This document shows, in pieces, positions 1 through 8,722 of a stretch of DNA of 64,000 bases (its first letter is position 1; each line of letters opens with the position of its first letter). Location of the stretch: assembly GCF_000416235.1 (NCBI RefSeq), contig NZ_ATLO01000036.1:62001-126000 (forward strand), read 5' to 3'. The translations under genes and the position numbers were made by a program. This stretch comes from Pseudomonas sp. CFII64. GTDB lineage: Bacteria > Pseudomonadota > Gammaproteobacteria > Pseudomonadales > Pseudomonadaceae. Under the pieces are notes generated by a model. The model made no database searches. It was not told the DNA's origin and was given only the letters and a program-made list of their open reading frames with translations.

Positions 1-1
1 C

Positions 2-871
2 CCGGTCTGGCTGGTGCTGCGGCTGATGCTCGGTGTAATCCTGACCATCGTGTTCATTCTGGGCGAAAGCTGGATCAACCAACTGGTGGTCGAACGTTTG
101 CGCGGCCGGCTGGTGGCGCTGTACGGCAGCACTTACGCGCTCTGCCAACTGGCCGGGCCGTTGCTGCTCGGCGCGCTGGGCACCGAAGACGATTATGGCT
201 TCTGGGTTGGCGTGGCGTTGCTGGTCAGCTCGCCGCTGCTGTTGCTCGGACGCAGCGGAGCGCCCAGCGCTGATGCCTGCAGCGTGACCTTTATCGATTT
301 GTTCGGATTCTGCCGCTCCATGCCCGCCATTGCCTGGGCCGTGGCGCTGTTCGCGGCGTTTGAAGCGCTGATCCTGACGCTGCTGCCGATCTATTGCCTG
401 CGTCAGGGCTTCACTGCGGAAATCGCTTTGGCGATGGTCAGTACCGTGGTGGTCGGCGACGCATTGCTGCAACTGCCGATTGGCGCACTGGCCGACCGCA
501 TTTCCCGACGCACGCTGTTTTCCGCTTGCGCGCTGGCGCTGATGATTTCCAGCCTGTTGGTGCCGCTGATGGTCGATACCGTGTTGATCTGGCCGCTGTG
601 GGTGCTGTTCGGTGCCAGCGCCGGTGGCTTGTTCACCTTGTCGCTGATCCTGATCGGCGAGCGCTTTCGTGACGACTCGCTGGTGCGCGCCAACGCCCAT
701 GTCGCGCAACTTTGGGGGATTGGCTGTCTGATCGGGCCATTGGCGGCCGGAGCGGGCAGCCAATGGGTCAGCGGGCAGGCATTGCCACTGTTGATGGCAG
801 CGGGTGCCTTCGGGTTGGTGCTGTTGTCGCAGCGGCGCGGCGCGTTTGGCGTGCAGCCGGTGGCGGCCTAG
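2..871 (+). CDS. MFS transporter, YcaD-like (5' end outside the window)
   Basis: The reading frame is open to the left edge, so the N-terminal part is missing; about 290 codons remain. The protein is almost entirely hydrophobic helices. It carries the MFS loop signature between helices 8 and 9 (GALADRISRR, about residue 160) and a helix with GESW near the start, as in YcaD-type major facilitator permeases of the inner membrane. The substrate cannot be told. It converges on the phospholipase-D gene and the two stop codons overlap by four bases, so there is no room for a terminator between them. The MFS assignment is firm and the subfamily is tentative. Confidence 0.85.
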   Translation, partial: PVWLVLRLMLGVILTIVFILGESWINQLVVERLRGRLVALYGSTYALCQLAGPLLLGALGTEDDYGFWVGVALLVSSPLLLLGRSGAPSADACSVTFIDLFGFCRSMPAIAWAVALFAAFEALILTLLPIYCLRQGFTAEIALAMVSTVVVGDALLQLPIGALADRISRRTLFSACALALMISSLLVPLMVDTVLIWPLWVLFGASAGGLFTLSLILIGERFRDDSLVRANAHVAQLWGIGCLIGPLAAGAGSQWVSGQALPLLMAAGAFGLVLLSQRRGAFGVQPVAA

Positions 872-2466
872 AGCATTTTCTCCAGGCCGACGGCGCTGCT
901 GAACCACGCATTGAAGCGGCGCCAGGCGTCGCCCGGTTCCTTGTGCAAGGTGTGGATCTTGCCGTCGTCTTCGGTTTCCCACACCACTTGGCCGTCCTCC
1001 AGCTTCGCCTGATAACTCAAGGCCGGCGCCATGCCTTGCAGAGTCAGTTCCCGCAGGTATTCAGTGAGCTGCGGACTGTCGACCAATACGCCGACTTCGG
1101 TATTCCACAGCACTGAACGCGGATCGAAATTGAACGAGCCGACAAAGATTTTCTGTCGATCAAAAATCATCGCCTTGCTGTGCAGGCTGGAGTCCGAGCC
1201 GCTGGTGATGAACGGGGCTTTCTTGAACAGATGCGGACCGCTGCCGCCGCTGGTACCGGTATCACCGGGTTGACGGCGCATTTCGAACAGCTTCACGCCG
1301 TGCTCAAGCAACGCCTTGCGATAGGGCGCGTAACCGCCGTGTACCGCAGGAACATCGGTGGCCTCCAGGGAATTGGTCAGCAAACTGACCGCGACCCCCG
1401 CATCGGCGCGCCCCGTGAGGTAAGTCAGGCCTTCCTTGCCGGGCACGAAGTAGGCAGAAATCAGCATCAATTCTTCATGAACGTTGAGCAGTTCCGGGGC
1501 CAGCTGCGTGGTCAGCAGCAAGTGCGGGTCCGGTTCGTCGCGGGCCAGCACTTTGGTCGGCGCATCCCACAGCGCCTGGTTATGCGCCCAGATCAGCTCG
1601 TTGAGCCAGGTTTTCATGCGCGGCTGGGTTTTGTAGGCCATCAAGCGGTCGTACAAGGCGCGGTGTTGCTGGTGGGACTTCTCCAGCGAGTCTTCGAGCT
1701 GCACCCGCGCCTTGGCCAGGTCACGCACAGTCGGCAGGAAATACATGAATTCGGCGATGGGCTTGCTGAGCGCACTGTTCCAGTACTGATCGAAGCTGTG
1801 CCCCAATTGTTGCGCCACCGGGCCGACGCTAAGCATGTCGATGTCGGTGAAGTTGAGGTTTTCCTCGGCGTCGAAATATTCGTCGCCCAGATTGCGTCCA
1901 CCGACAATCGCCGCACTGCTGTCGGCCAGCCACAACTTGTTGTGCATGCGTCGGTGTTGGCGAGACAGATTGAACAGGCGGCCCATGCTGCGCGTCACGC
2001 CGGTTTCACGGCCCAGCTCTTGCGGGTTGAACAGGCGGATCTGAATGTTCGGGTGCGCGGCGAGGGTGGCGATGGCCTGATCGAGGCCGTCGCTGGTGGT
2101 GTCGTCCAGCAGGATTCGCACCCGGACCCCGCGATCTGCCGCTTCGAGCAGTTCATCGATAAGCGCGCGCGTGCTCAGGCCGTCGTGAACGATGTAGTAC
2201 TGCAAGTCCAGGCTGGTGCGCGCATTGCGGATCAACTCGGCCCGGGCCATGAAGGCTTCGGTGCTGTTGGGCAGCAGGCGAAAGCCCGAACGCCCTTCAT
2301 GGGGCATGGCCATGGACTGAATCGAGCGGCCGAACGCCGAATCCGTCGGCGGCAACGCCTGACTCGGTTCATTGGGAATGCTGACATGGGCGCAGCCACT
2401 GACGCACAACGCAAATAGCAGACAAAGGGACGACGCCCACGCTTTCTTCAAACTCACCACCCGCAC
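868..2466 (-). CDS. Phospholipase D-family lipoprotein (cardiolipin synthase C-like)
   Basis: A 532-residue protein with a lipoprotein signal: hydrophobic stretch at residues 11-23 and lipobox VSGC with Cys25. Two HxKxxxxD motifs mark the two PLD half-sites: His175/Lys177/Asp182 and His429/Lys431/Asp436. This layout matches ClsC/YmdC-type enzymes, which condense phospholipids into cardiolipin, although other phosphatidyl transfers or hydrolysis are possible. It probably acts at the periplasmic face of a membrane. The start is a GTG; further GTG or TTG codons within the first six positions are equally possible and no clear Shine-Dalgarno sequence decides. It overlaps the convergent MFS gene by four bases. 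Confidence 0.85.
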   Translation of the reverse strand: MRVVSLKKAWASSLCLLFALCVSGCAHVSIPNEPSQALPPTDSAFGRSIQSMAMPHEGRSGFRLLPNSTEAFMARAELIRNARTSLDLQYYIVHDGLSTRALIDELLEAADRGVRVRILLDDTTSDGLDQAIATLAAHPNIQIRLFNPQELGRETGVTRSMGRLFNLSRQHRRMHNKLWLADSSAAIVGGRNLGDEYFDAEENLNFTDIDMLSVGPVAQQLGHSFDQYWNSALSKPIAEFMYFLPTVRDLAKARVQLEDSLEKSHQQHRALYDRLMAYKTQPRMKTWLNELIWAHNQALWDAPTKVLARDEPDPHLLLTTQLAPELLNVHEELMLISAYFVPGKEGLTYLTGRADAGVAVSLLTNSLEATDVPAVHGGYAPYRKALLEHGVKLFEMRRQPGDTGTSGGSGPHLFKKAPFITSGSDSSLHSKAMIFDRQKIFVGSFNFDPRSVLWNTEVGVLVDSPQLTEYLRELTLQGMAPALSYQAKLEDGQVVWETEDDGKIHTLHKEPGDAWRRFNAWFSSAVGLEKML

Positions 2467-2520
2467 ACTTCGGTTTGGCGATATGACCCCCGAAACCCGC
2501 TAAAAGTTACGCCCGCCGCG

Positions 2521-3939
2521 TTACGGGTTGGCGATCAGTTGCGAAATGGTCTCGCCGACGGTACGCACGGCAGCCTCGACATCAGCCGTCGGCTTGGCGG
2601 CGTAGTTCATCCGCAGGCAGTTTCGGTACTTGCCGGATGCGGAAAAAATACTGCCCACCGCGATCTGTACGCCTAGCGGCAGCAATGCCCGATTCAGGCG
2701 CTGAGTATCGAAATCCTCAGCCAGCTCAACCCACAGCATGAAGCTGCCCTGCGGCCGACTGACCCGCGTGCCCGCCGGGAAGTAACGCGCCACCCAGTCG
2801 ATCATCAAGTCGCGGCTGCGCTGGTACTGGCTACGCATGCGCCGCAGATGCGGCTCGTAATGCCCGCCCTGCAAAAATTCGGCAATCGCCAGTTGCGGTT
2901 GCGGCGCGGTAGAGCCAGTGCTGATGTATTTCATGTGCAGCACGCGCTCAAGGTAGCGCCCCGGTGCAACCCAACCAATGCGCAGCCCCGGCGCCAGCGT
3001 CTTGGAAAACGAGCTGCAGAGCAGCACCCGGCCATCTTCGTCGAAGGACTTGATAGTGCGTGGTCGCGGGTAGGTGTAGGACAGATCGCCATACACATCA
3101 TCTTCGATGATCGCCACGTCAAAGCGCTGGGCCAGGGTCAGCAGCGCCCGCTTGCGCGCTTCGGGCATGACGTAGCCCAGTGGATTGTTGCAGCTGGGGG
3201 TCAACTGTATGGCTTTGATCGGCCACTGCTCCAACGCCAGCTCCAACGCGTCGAGGCTGATCCCGGTCAGCGGATCGGTGGGGATTTCCAGGGCTTTCAT
3301 GCCCAGGCCCTTGAGGGTTTGCATAGCGCCGAAAAAGCTCGGCGAGTCCACCGCGACGATATCGCCGGGATCACAGATGGCGCGGATGCTGGACGACAAC
3401 GCTTCATGGCAGCCGGTGGTAATCACCAGGTCATTGGCGGTGAGGTTGCAGCCCGAATCCAGCAGCAGACGCGCGACTTGCTCGCGAAGTGTCTGGGTGC
3501 CGTAGATATTGTCGTAATACAGACCCGGCATATCCTGATTGCGGCTGATCCTCGCCATGGCCCGCAGCAGCGGCCGTAGCGTCGGGCTGGTCACGTCCGG
3601 CATGCCCCGTCCGAGTTGCTGGAGCTTGGGATCGGTCTTGGCGCGAATCAGCTCCAGCACCTGATCCCATTGGGAAATATCCACCGGCCGCTGCGCCGGA
3701 CGGCCGATCACTGGCAGCGCAGGAACTGTACGGCTGGCGGGCACGAAATACCCGGACTTGGGTTTCGGCGCCGCGAGGCCGTTGTCTTCCAGCAGCCGAT
3801 ACGCCTGCTGCACGGTGCTCAGGCTGACGCCATGTTCGACGCTCAAGGCGCGCACTGAAGGCAGCCGGTCGCCGGGGCGATAAAAACCGTTTTCAATCCG
3901 CGAGCCGAGCAACTCGGCGAGGTTGACGTAAAGGGTCAT
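2521..3939 (-). CDS. MocR-type regulator: GntR wHTH fused to a class-I aminotransferase domain
   Basis: Residues 5-70 form a GntR winged helix-turn-helix (NGFYRPGDRLPSVR typifies the family). Residues 95-465 form an aspartate-aminotransferase fold. The PLP lysine is Lys313 in SFSKTLAPG, and NNPLG (251-255) and EDDVYGDL (279-286) are the usual PLP-pocket motifs. Proteins of this class bind DNA and use PLP to sense an amino acid, amine or vitamin B6; the ligand here is unknown. I chose the ATG at 3939 because GGGAG lies 7 bases upstream and the domain starts there; a frame extension back to 4113 has no domain content. It is divergent from the DUF1127 gene, so autoregulation or control of that gene is plausible. 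Confidence 0.88.
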   Translation of the reverse strand: MTLYVNLAELLGSRIENGFYRPGDRLPSVRALSVEHGVSLSTVQQAYRLLEDNGLAAPKPKSGYFVPASRTVPALPVIGRPAQRPVDISQWDQVLELIRAKTDPKLQQLGRGMPDVTSPTLRPLLRAMARISRNQDMPGLYYDNIYGTQTLREQVARLLLDSGCNLTANDLVITTGCHEALSSSIRAICDPGDIVAVDSPSFFGAMQTLKGLGMKALEIPTDPLTGISLDALELALEQWPIKAIQLTPSCNNPLGYVMPEARKRALLTLAQRFDVAIIEDDVYGDLSYTYPRPRTIKSFDEDGRVLLCSSFSKTLAPGLRIGWVAPGRYLERVLHMKYISTGSTAPQPQLAIAEFLQGGHYEPHLRRMRSQYQRSRDLMIDWVARYFPAGTRVSRPQGSFMLWVELAEDFDTQRLNRALLPLGVQIAVGSIFSASGKYRNCLRMNYAAKPTADVEAAVRTVGETISQLIANP

Positions 3940-4112
3940 GGCGAACTCCCGGCTGCGATAAAGATGGAAACCATACAGATGCGTGAAAAATACAGCATTC
4001 AGGGCAGGTTTGAAATCATCTGTATGGAAATTAATAGTTTTGTTTGGATCTGTAACGGTTTCCGCTGGGCCGCCATCATGTAGCCACAGACAACGTGATG
4101 AGGGTTTGACCA

Positions 4113-4346
4113 ATGAACGGGTTCAGTGATGTGCGGTTGGCGCTTTACAGCCAGGAACTGAGTGAAGGGCAAGCAGTTGTCGTCAAGACAGCCTGCGCAC
4201 CCAAGCTGAGTCGCTGGGCTCTGTATGGCCATCGCTGGACGTCACGCAAAATGCTGCTGAACCTGACCGCGGATGAGTTGCAGGACATTGGCGTCACGCC
4301 GGGGCAAGCCAGGACGGAAGGGTTGAAGCCGTTCTGGAGAGAGTGA
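4113..4346 (+). CDS. DUF1127 domain protein
   Basis: A 77-residue protein. Its second half (LSRWALYGHRWTSRKMLLNL, then LQDIGVT) fits the short Arg-rich DUF1127 domain, here about residues 30-65. Small DUF1127 proteins in other bacteria bind RNA and affect phosphate, carbon or motility regulation; nothing here shows which applies. GAGGG lies about 9 bases before the ATG. The gene is divergent from the MocR regulator with a 173-bp gap, and a REP hairpin follows its stop codon. Confidence 0.75.
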   Translation: MNGFSDVRLALYSQELSEGQAVVVKTACAPKLSRWALYGHRWTSRKMLLNLTADELQDIGVTPGQARTEGLKPFWRE

Positions 4347-4378
4347 CAGCTGGCCCTACAACCATGGAAACATGAAAA

Positions 4379-4436
4379 CCCGTAGGACCGGCGTCAGCCG
4401 GGAGGGCATTCTCCCGGCTGACGCCGGTCCTGCGGG
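4379..4436. repeat. REP hairpin with paired substitutions in both arms
   Basis: Two 26-base arms (4379-4404 and 4411-4436) separated by a 6-base loop, complementary except for one G-T wobble position. The usual stem of this window reads GGCTTCAGCC or GGCTTTAGCC; here it reads GGCGTCAGCC and the other arm GGCTGACGCC, so both arms changed together. It lies between two convergent genes and could serve as a bidirectional terminator. Confidence 0.85.
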
Positions 4437-4458
4437 ATGAATTCCAATTCATGGACTT

Positions 4459-5772
4459 TCAGCGCAACTCCAGCAACCGATGCCACAACATCCCCAACGC
4501 CAGCAGCGGCGAGCGCAGGTGTTTGCCGCCAGGGAAGGTCATGTGTGGAACTTTGGCGAATAAATCGAAACCCGCGCTGTGCTGCCCGGCGATGGCTTCG
4601 GCCAACAACCTGCCGGCCAGATGCGTGGCGTTCAGGCCATGTCCGGCATACGCCTGGGCGTAATACACGTTGGGCTGATCCGCCAGCTTGCCAATTTGCG
4701 GCAGGCGGTTGGCACCGATGCCGATCATGCCGCCCCATTGGTAATCGATTTTCACCCCGGCCAATTGCGGGAACACCTGAAGCATCTTGGGCTGCATATA
4801 AGCCGCGATGTCCTGAGGATCACGCCCGGAATAATGACAGGCACCCCCGAACAACAACCGGCGATCCGCCGAGAGCCGGAAATAATCCACCGTGACGCGC
4901 TGGTCGCACACCGCCATGTTTTGCGGCAATAGCTCATGAGCCTGAGCGTCGCTCAAGGGTTCGGTGGCGATGATGTAGCTGCCAGCGGGCAGGATCTTGC
5001 CGCTCAACTGCGGGTTGAGGTCGTTCAAGTAAGCATTGCAGGCCAACACCAGGGTCTTGGCAGCGACCGAGCCTTGGGCGGTGTGCACCTTGACCTGCGG
5101 GCCGTAGTCGATGCGGGTGACCGCCGAGTGTTCGAACAACCGAACGCCCAATGTCTTCGCCACCGCCGCTTCACCCAGCGCCAGGTTCAGCGGATGCAAA
5201 TGCCCGGAGCCCATGTCGATCATGCCGCCGACATACCGATCAGAACCGACCACACTGTGCATTTCGCTGGCTTGCAGCAGTTGCAGATGATGGCGATAAC
5301 CGAGGCTGCGCAGCTCTTCGGCGTCTGCGGTCAGACTGAGCAGATCACGCGGTTTGTTGGCCAGGTCGCAATAACCCCAGGTCAGATCGCAATCGATGGC
5401 GTAGCGCTCGACGCGCTGGCGCACGATCTCCACGGCTTCCAGCCCCAGCAGTTTCAACTGGCGCACGCCGTCGTTGCCGATCACATTGGCGAACTGCTCA
5501 AGGCCGTGGCCGACACCACGAATCAGTTGACCGCCATTACGCCCGCTCGCGCCCCAGCCGATCTTGTGCGCTTCAAGCAACACGACGCTCAGGCCGCGTT
5601 CGGCCAGTTCTATGGCAGTGTTAAGCCCGGAAAACCCGCCGCCCACCACGCACACGTCGGCCTGCAACTCGCCTTGCAACAACGGATGATCCGGCTGCGG
5701 ATGGCTGCTGGCGGCATAATAAGAAGCGGCGTGTTGACCGGTCGCGGCAGAGGGTCGGGCGCGGGCGTCCAT
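4459..5772 (-). CDS. FAD-dependent amine oxidoreductase, PuuB/PauB-like
   Basis: A 437-residue flavoprotein of the DAO fold. The FAD dinucleotide site is GGGFSG at residues 44-49 with the ribose-binding acid Glu68 ending strand 2; GASGRNGG follows at about 74-81, as in gamma-glutamylputrescine oxidases. A C-terminal GHGLN motif completes the flavin site. Related enzymes oxidise gamma-glutamyl polyamines. The context supports this: a Lrp regulator, the dad genes and a PauR-like repressor lie downstream. From memory, the P. aeruginosa gene pauB4 sits next to its lrp/dadR gene in the same way. Substrate remains inferred; other N-methyl amino acid oxidases look similar. Confidence 0.75.
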   Translation of the reverse strand: MDARARPSAATGQHAASYYAASSHPQPDHPLLQGELQADVCVVGGGFSGLNTAIELAERGLSVVLLEAHKIGWGASGRNGGQLIRGVGHGLEQFANVIGNDGVRQLKLLGLEAVEIVRQRVERYAIDCDLTWGYCDLANKPRDLLSLTADAEELRSLGYRHHLQLLQASEMHSVVGSDRYVGGMIDMGSGHLHPLNLALGEAAVAKTLGVRLFEHSAVTRIDYGPQVKVHTAQGSVAAKTLVLACNAYLNDLNPQLSGKILPAGSYIIATEPLSDAQAHELLPQNMAVCDQRVTVDYFRLSADRRLLFGGACHYSGRDPQDIAAYMQPKMLQVFPQLAGVKIDYQWGGMIGIGANRLPQIGKLADQPNVYYAQAYAGHGLNATHLAGRLLAEAIAGQHSAGFDLFAKVPHMTFPGGKHLRSPLLALGMLWHRLLELR

Positions 5773-5918
5773 GGCGTGGGTTCCGTTGGCGGTGTTTGAA
5801 AAACTTCACGGAGGATAAGCCGCAGCTTCAAGCCTGGGCAAGGATCGGTCCGACGGCGCTGTCATGAGGTGGGCAACTGAGGCAAAATCGCGCCCATTCA
5901 CACGGGGTAATCGATCCA

Positions 5919-6272
5919 ATGAGCTGCAACAGTCAGAAAATCCGCTCGCTGCGTCAGCAGATTCCGTCTTTCGAGTGCGTTCCTGGCTGTCATGACTGCT
6001 GCGGGCCGGTGACGACGTCGCCGGAAGAAATGTCCCGCTTGCCGCGCAAGACGGCAGCCGAGCAGGAAGCGGCCATGGATGAACTCAACTGCGTGCATCT
6101 GGGCCCCAACGGCTGCACCGTGTACGACGAGCGCCCGCTGATCTGTCGCCTGTTCGGCACCACGCCGACACTGCCATGCCCCAACGGCCGCCGCCCCGTG
6201 GAGCTGATCCATCCACGGGTCGAGAAGCAGATTCACGCGTACATGGCGTCGACGCGGCAGGTGTTGGTGTAA
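5919..6272 (+). CDS. YkgJ-family cysteine-cluster protein
   Basis: A 117-residue protein with the YkgJ pattern of clustered cysteines: CVPGCHDCC (about residues 20-28), then C58, C65 and C75 within the conserved stretch around YDERPLICRLFG. The family is thought to bind zinc or an Fe-S cluster and has no settled function. The ATG at 5919 is preceded only by a weak GGGG purine run. It is a monocistronic gene divergent from the PauB-like oxidase and converges on the Lrp regulator. Confidence 0.85.
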   Translation: MSCNSQKIRSLRQQIPSFECVPGCHDCCGPVTTSPEEMSRLPRKTAAEQEAAMDELNCVHLGPNGCTVYDERPLICRLFGTTPTLPCPNGRRPVELIHPRVEKQIHAYMASTRQVLV

Positions 6273-6309
6273 TCGAACACCGTAGGAATGCATTCCAAGT
6301 CTGCTGTTC

Positions 6310-6798
6310 TCACTCCGCAATCGGCAAATTCAAACTCTCCTTCACCTCTTCCATCACGATGTAGCTTTTGGATTCGCGCACGTGGGGGAGTTTGAGGAGG
6401 ATGTCGCCCAGCAGTTTGCGATAGGACGCCATCTCCGAAATGCGCGCCTTGACCAGGTAATCGAAGTCGCCGGACACCAGATGGCATTCCAGCACATGGG
6501 GCAATTTGAGCACGGCGCGGCGGAATTCTTCGAAGGTATCGCCGGATTTGTAATCCAGGCTGATTTCGACGAAAACCAGCAGGCTGGCTTTGAGCGCCTG
6601 CGGGTTGAGCCGGGCGTTGTAGCCCATGATGATGCCTTCACGTTCCAGCCTGCGGACCCGCTCCGTGCACGGCGTAGTGGACAATCCGACGCGTTCGCCC
6701 AGCTCGGTGAACGAAATTCGGCCATCGGCCTGAAGGATGCGCAGAATGTTGCGATCGATCTTGTCCAGCTCACGTTTTGACTGATGTTCCGTTCGCAA
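6310..6798 (-). CDS. dadR: Lrp/AsnC-family regulator, probable DadR
   Basis: A 162-residue regulator. An N-terminal winged helix (residues 10-60, with LDKIDRNILRILQADGR) binds DNA, and a RAM/ligand-binding domain spans about 70-150 (GDFDYLVK is a standard RAM motif). In Pseudomonas and enterics, Lrp-type proteins beside dadA switch on alanine catabolism in response to L-alanine. Here it is divergent from dadA across a 155-bp AT-richer gap that should hold its operator sites. The functional name rests on this position; a general Lrp role cannot be excluded. Confidence 0.85.
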   Translation of the reverse strand: MRTEHQSKRELDKIDRNILRILQADGRISFTELGERVGLSTTPCTERVRRLEREGIIMGYNARLNPQALKASLLVFVEISLDYKSGDTFEEFRRAVLKLPHVLECHLVSGDFDYLVKARISEMASYRKLLGDILLKLPHVRESKSYIVMEEVKESLNLPIAE

Positions 6799-6953
6799 GG
6801 GAAACCCCCTCTAGCAAAGCGTTCTTTACCGAGAATTTCCGCCGAATATAGGCGTTTATATGGTGAAAAGCACTGCCAGATGCTGCATATACTGCACACA
6901 TCCTTGCTTAAAACTTCAAAACGTCAGCGGATATCCGCGATGAGGTCATCGAC
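6799..6953. promoter_or_regulatory. Divergent dadR-dadA promoter region
   Basis: A 155-bp spacer between dadR and dadA, visibly AT-richer than its flanks, containing GCATATACTGC near 6890-6902. dadA is preceded by GAGG about 8 bases before its ATG. Lrp-type operators are degenerate, so I do not mark individual sites. Confidence 0.5.
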
Positions 6954-8252
6954 ATGCGCGTTCTGGTCCTTGGTAGTGGTGTGATCGGTACGACAAGTGC
7001 CTATTATCTGGCGCGTGCAGGCTATGAGGTCACCGTTGTCGACCGCCAGCCCGCGGCGGCCATGGAAACCAGTTTTGCCAACGCCGGCCAGGTATCGCCG
7101 GGTTATGCATCGCCCTGGGCTGCGCCGGGTGTGCCGCTCAAGGCCATCAAATGGCTGCTGGAACGCCACGCGCCTCTGGCGATCAAGGCCACGGCCAATA
7201 TCGATCAATACCTGTGGATGGCGCAAATGCTGCGCAATTGCACCGCCAGCCGGTATGCAGTGAATAAAGAGCGCATGGTTCGCCTGTCTGAATACAGCCG
7301 CGATTGCCTTGATGAACTGCGCGCTGAAACAGGCATTGCCTACGAAGGCCGCACGCTGGGCACCACTCAACTGTTCCGCACCCAGGCGCAACTGGATAAC
7401 GCCGCCAAGGACATTGCCGTGCTCGAACAGTCCGGCGTGCCTTACGAGCTGCTCGACCGCGCCGGCATCGCCCGGGTTGAACCGGCCTTGGCCAGCGTCA
7501 CCGATATTCTCGCTGGCGCCTTGCGTCTGCCCAACGACCAGACCGGCGATTGCCAGCTGTTCACCACGCGTCTCGCCGAGATGGCGGTGAACCTGGGCGT
7601 CGAGTTCCGCTTCAATCAGTCCATCGAACGCATCGATTTTGCCGGCAACCGCGTCAATGGCGTATGGATCGACGGCAAGCTGGAAACCGCTGACCGCTAC
7701 GTGCTGGCGCTGGGCAGTTACTCGCCGCAGCTGCTCAAGCCGTTGGGCATCAAGGCACCGGTTTATCCGCTCAAGGGTTACTCGCTGACCGTGCCGATCA
7801 CCAATCCGGCCATGGCGCCGACGTCGACGATTCTCGACGAGACCTACAAGGTTGCGATCACCCGTTTCGACAACCGCATCCGCGTCGGCGGCATGGCGGA
7901 AATCGCCGGTTTCGATCTGTCGCTCAATCCTCGTCGGCGCGAAACGCTGGAGATGATCGTGGGCGACCTCTATCCTCAGGGCGGTGATCTGACCCAGGCC
8001 AGTTTCTGGACCGGGCTGCGTCCGACCACGCCGGACGGCACGCCGATTGTCGGCGCCACGCCGTTCAGCAACCTGTTCCTCAATACCGGCCACGGCACGC
8101 TGGGCTGGACGATGGCCTGCGGTTCGGGCCGTTTGCTGGCCGATCTGATCTCGCGCAAAACGCCGCAGATCAGCGCCGAAGGCTTGAATATCTATCGCTA
8201 TGGCAGTACCAAGGAGATCGCCCAACATGTCAATCCAGCGCCAGCTCACTAA
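6954..8252 (+). CDS. dadA: D-amino acid dehydrogenase, small subunit
   Basis: A 432-residue flavoenzyme of the inner membrane that oxidises D-alanine and other D-amino acids to 2-oxo acids and ammonia, passing electrons to the respiratory chain. The FAD site GSGVIG is at residues 7-12 with Asp30 ending strand 2. ETSFANAGQVSPGY (about 38-52) and the C-terminal NTGHGTLGWTMACGSG are typical of DadA. It is translated with the downstream RidA gene (26-bp overlap) and alanine racemase, making an L-alanine to D-alanine to pyruvate route under DadR control. Length matches the family. Confidence 0.96.
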   Translation: MRVLVLGSGVIGTTSAYYLARAGYEVTVVDRQPAAAMETSFANAGQVSPGYASPWAAPGVPLKAIKWLLERHAPLAIKATANIDQYLWMAQMLRNCTASRYAVNKERMVRLSEYSRDCLDELRAETGIAYEGRTLGTTQLFRTQAQLDNAAKDIAVLEQSGVPYELLDRAGIARVEPALASVTDILAGALRLPNDQTGDCQLFTTRLAEMAVNLGVEFRFNQSIERIDFAGNRVNGVWIDGKLETADRYVLALGSYSPQLLKPLGIKAPVYPLKGYSLTVPITNPAMAPTSTILDETYKVAITRFDNRIRVGGMAEIAGFDLSLNPRRRETLEMIVGDLYPQGGDLTQASFWTGLRPTTPDGTPIVGATPFSNLFLNTGHGTLGWTMACGSGRLLADLISRKTPQISAEGLNIYRYGSTKEIAQHVNPAPAH

Positions 8253-8580
8253 CGAGCGCATGAGCCAGGTCGTGGTCAACAACGGCACCGTGTACCTGTC
8301 CGGTCAAGTGGGTGACGACCTGTCTGCCGGGATCGAACAGCAGACCCGCGAGACGCTCAACAGCATCGAGCGCTTGCTGGATCTGGCCGGCACTGACAAA
8401 AGCCGCATCCTGTCAGTGACGATCTACCTGAAAGACATCGACGCCCACTTCGCTGGCATGAACAGCGTCTGGGACACCTGGCTGCCAAAAGGCGTCGCGC
8501 CCGCGCGGGCCACGGTTGAAGCCAAACTCTGCGAGCCGGAAATTCTGGTGGAGTTGTCCGTGATTGCCGCATTGCCGTAA
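8227..8580 (+). CDS. RidA-family (YjgF/YER057c) deaminase
   Basis: A 117-residue RidA-fold protein. Family members hydrolyse reactive enamine/imine intermediates such as 2-aminoacrylate. The catalytic arginine is Arg94 in PARATVEAKL, with the YLSGQVG strand at 23-29. I chose the ATG at 8227 because AAGGAG lies 10 bases upstream; this places the start inside the end of dadA, suggesting translational coupling. In the dad operon it would be well placed to hydrolyse the imino acids released by DadA, which is an inference from context. Confidence 0.92.
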   Translation: MSIQRQLTNERMSQVVVNNGTVYLSGQVGDDLSAGIEQQTRETLNSIERLLDLAGTDKSRILSVTIYLKDIDAHFAGMNSVWDTWLPKGVAPARATVEAKLCEPEILVELSVIAALP

Positions 8581-8592
8581 GCAACACATCCG

Positions 8593-8683
8593 TTGGAGCG
8601 TGGCTTGTCCGCGAACCGCGCTGTAGGAGCGACTTTAGTCACGAAGGCGTCAATGGCCTTCCCGGCTAAAGCCGGTCCAACGC
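8593..8683. repeat. Decayed REP pair between the RidA gene and dadX
   Basis: Contains GTAGGAGCGACTTTAGTCAC and, inverted, TTCCCGGCTAAAGCCGGTCC. The two halves belong to different REP variants and do not pair along their full length, so this is a mixed or eroded REPIN inside the dad operon. Confidence 0.65.
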
Positions 8684-8722
8684 CAGCGTCCAACAGTCTC
8701 AACCTACTATCAGATGCCCATC

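Noticed and set aside
3940..4113. N-terminal extension of the MocR-type regulator
   Set aside because: The extra 58 residues lie before the winged-helix domain and have no ribosome-binding site; the ATG at 3939 has GGGAG upstream.
6924..8288. 454-codon open frame antisense to dadA
   Set aside because: dadA has all family motifs at correct length; the antisense product is Arg/Gly/Ala/His-rich with no domain.
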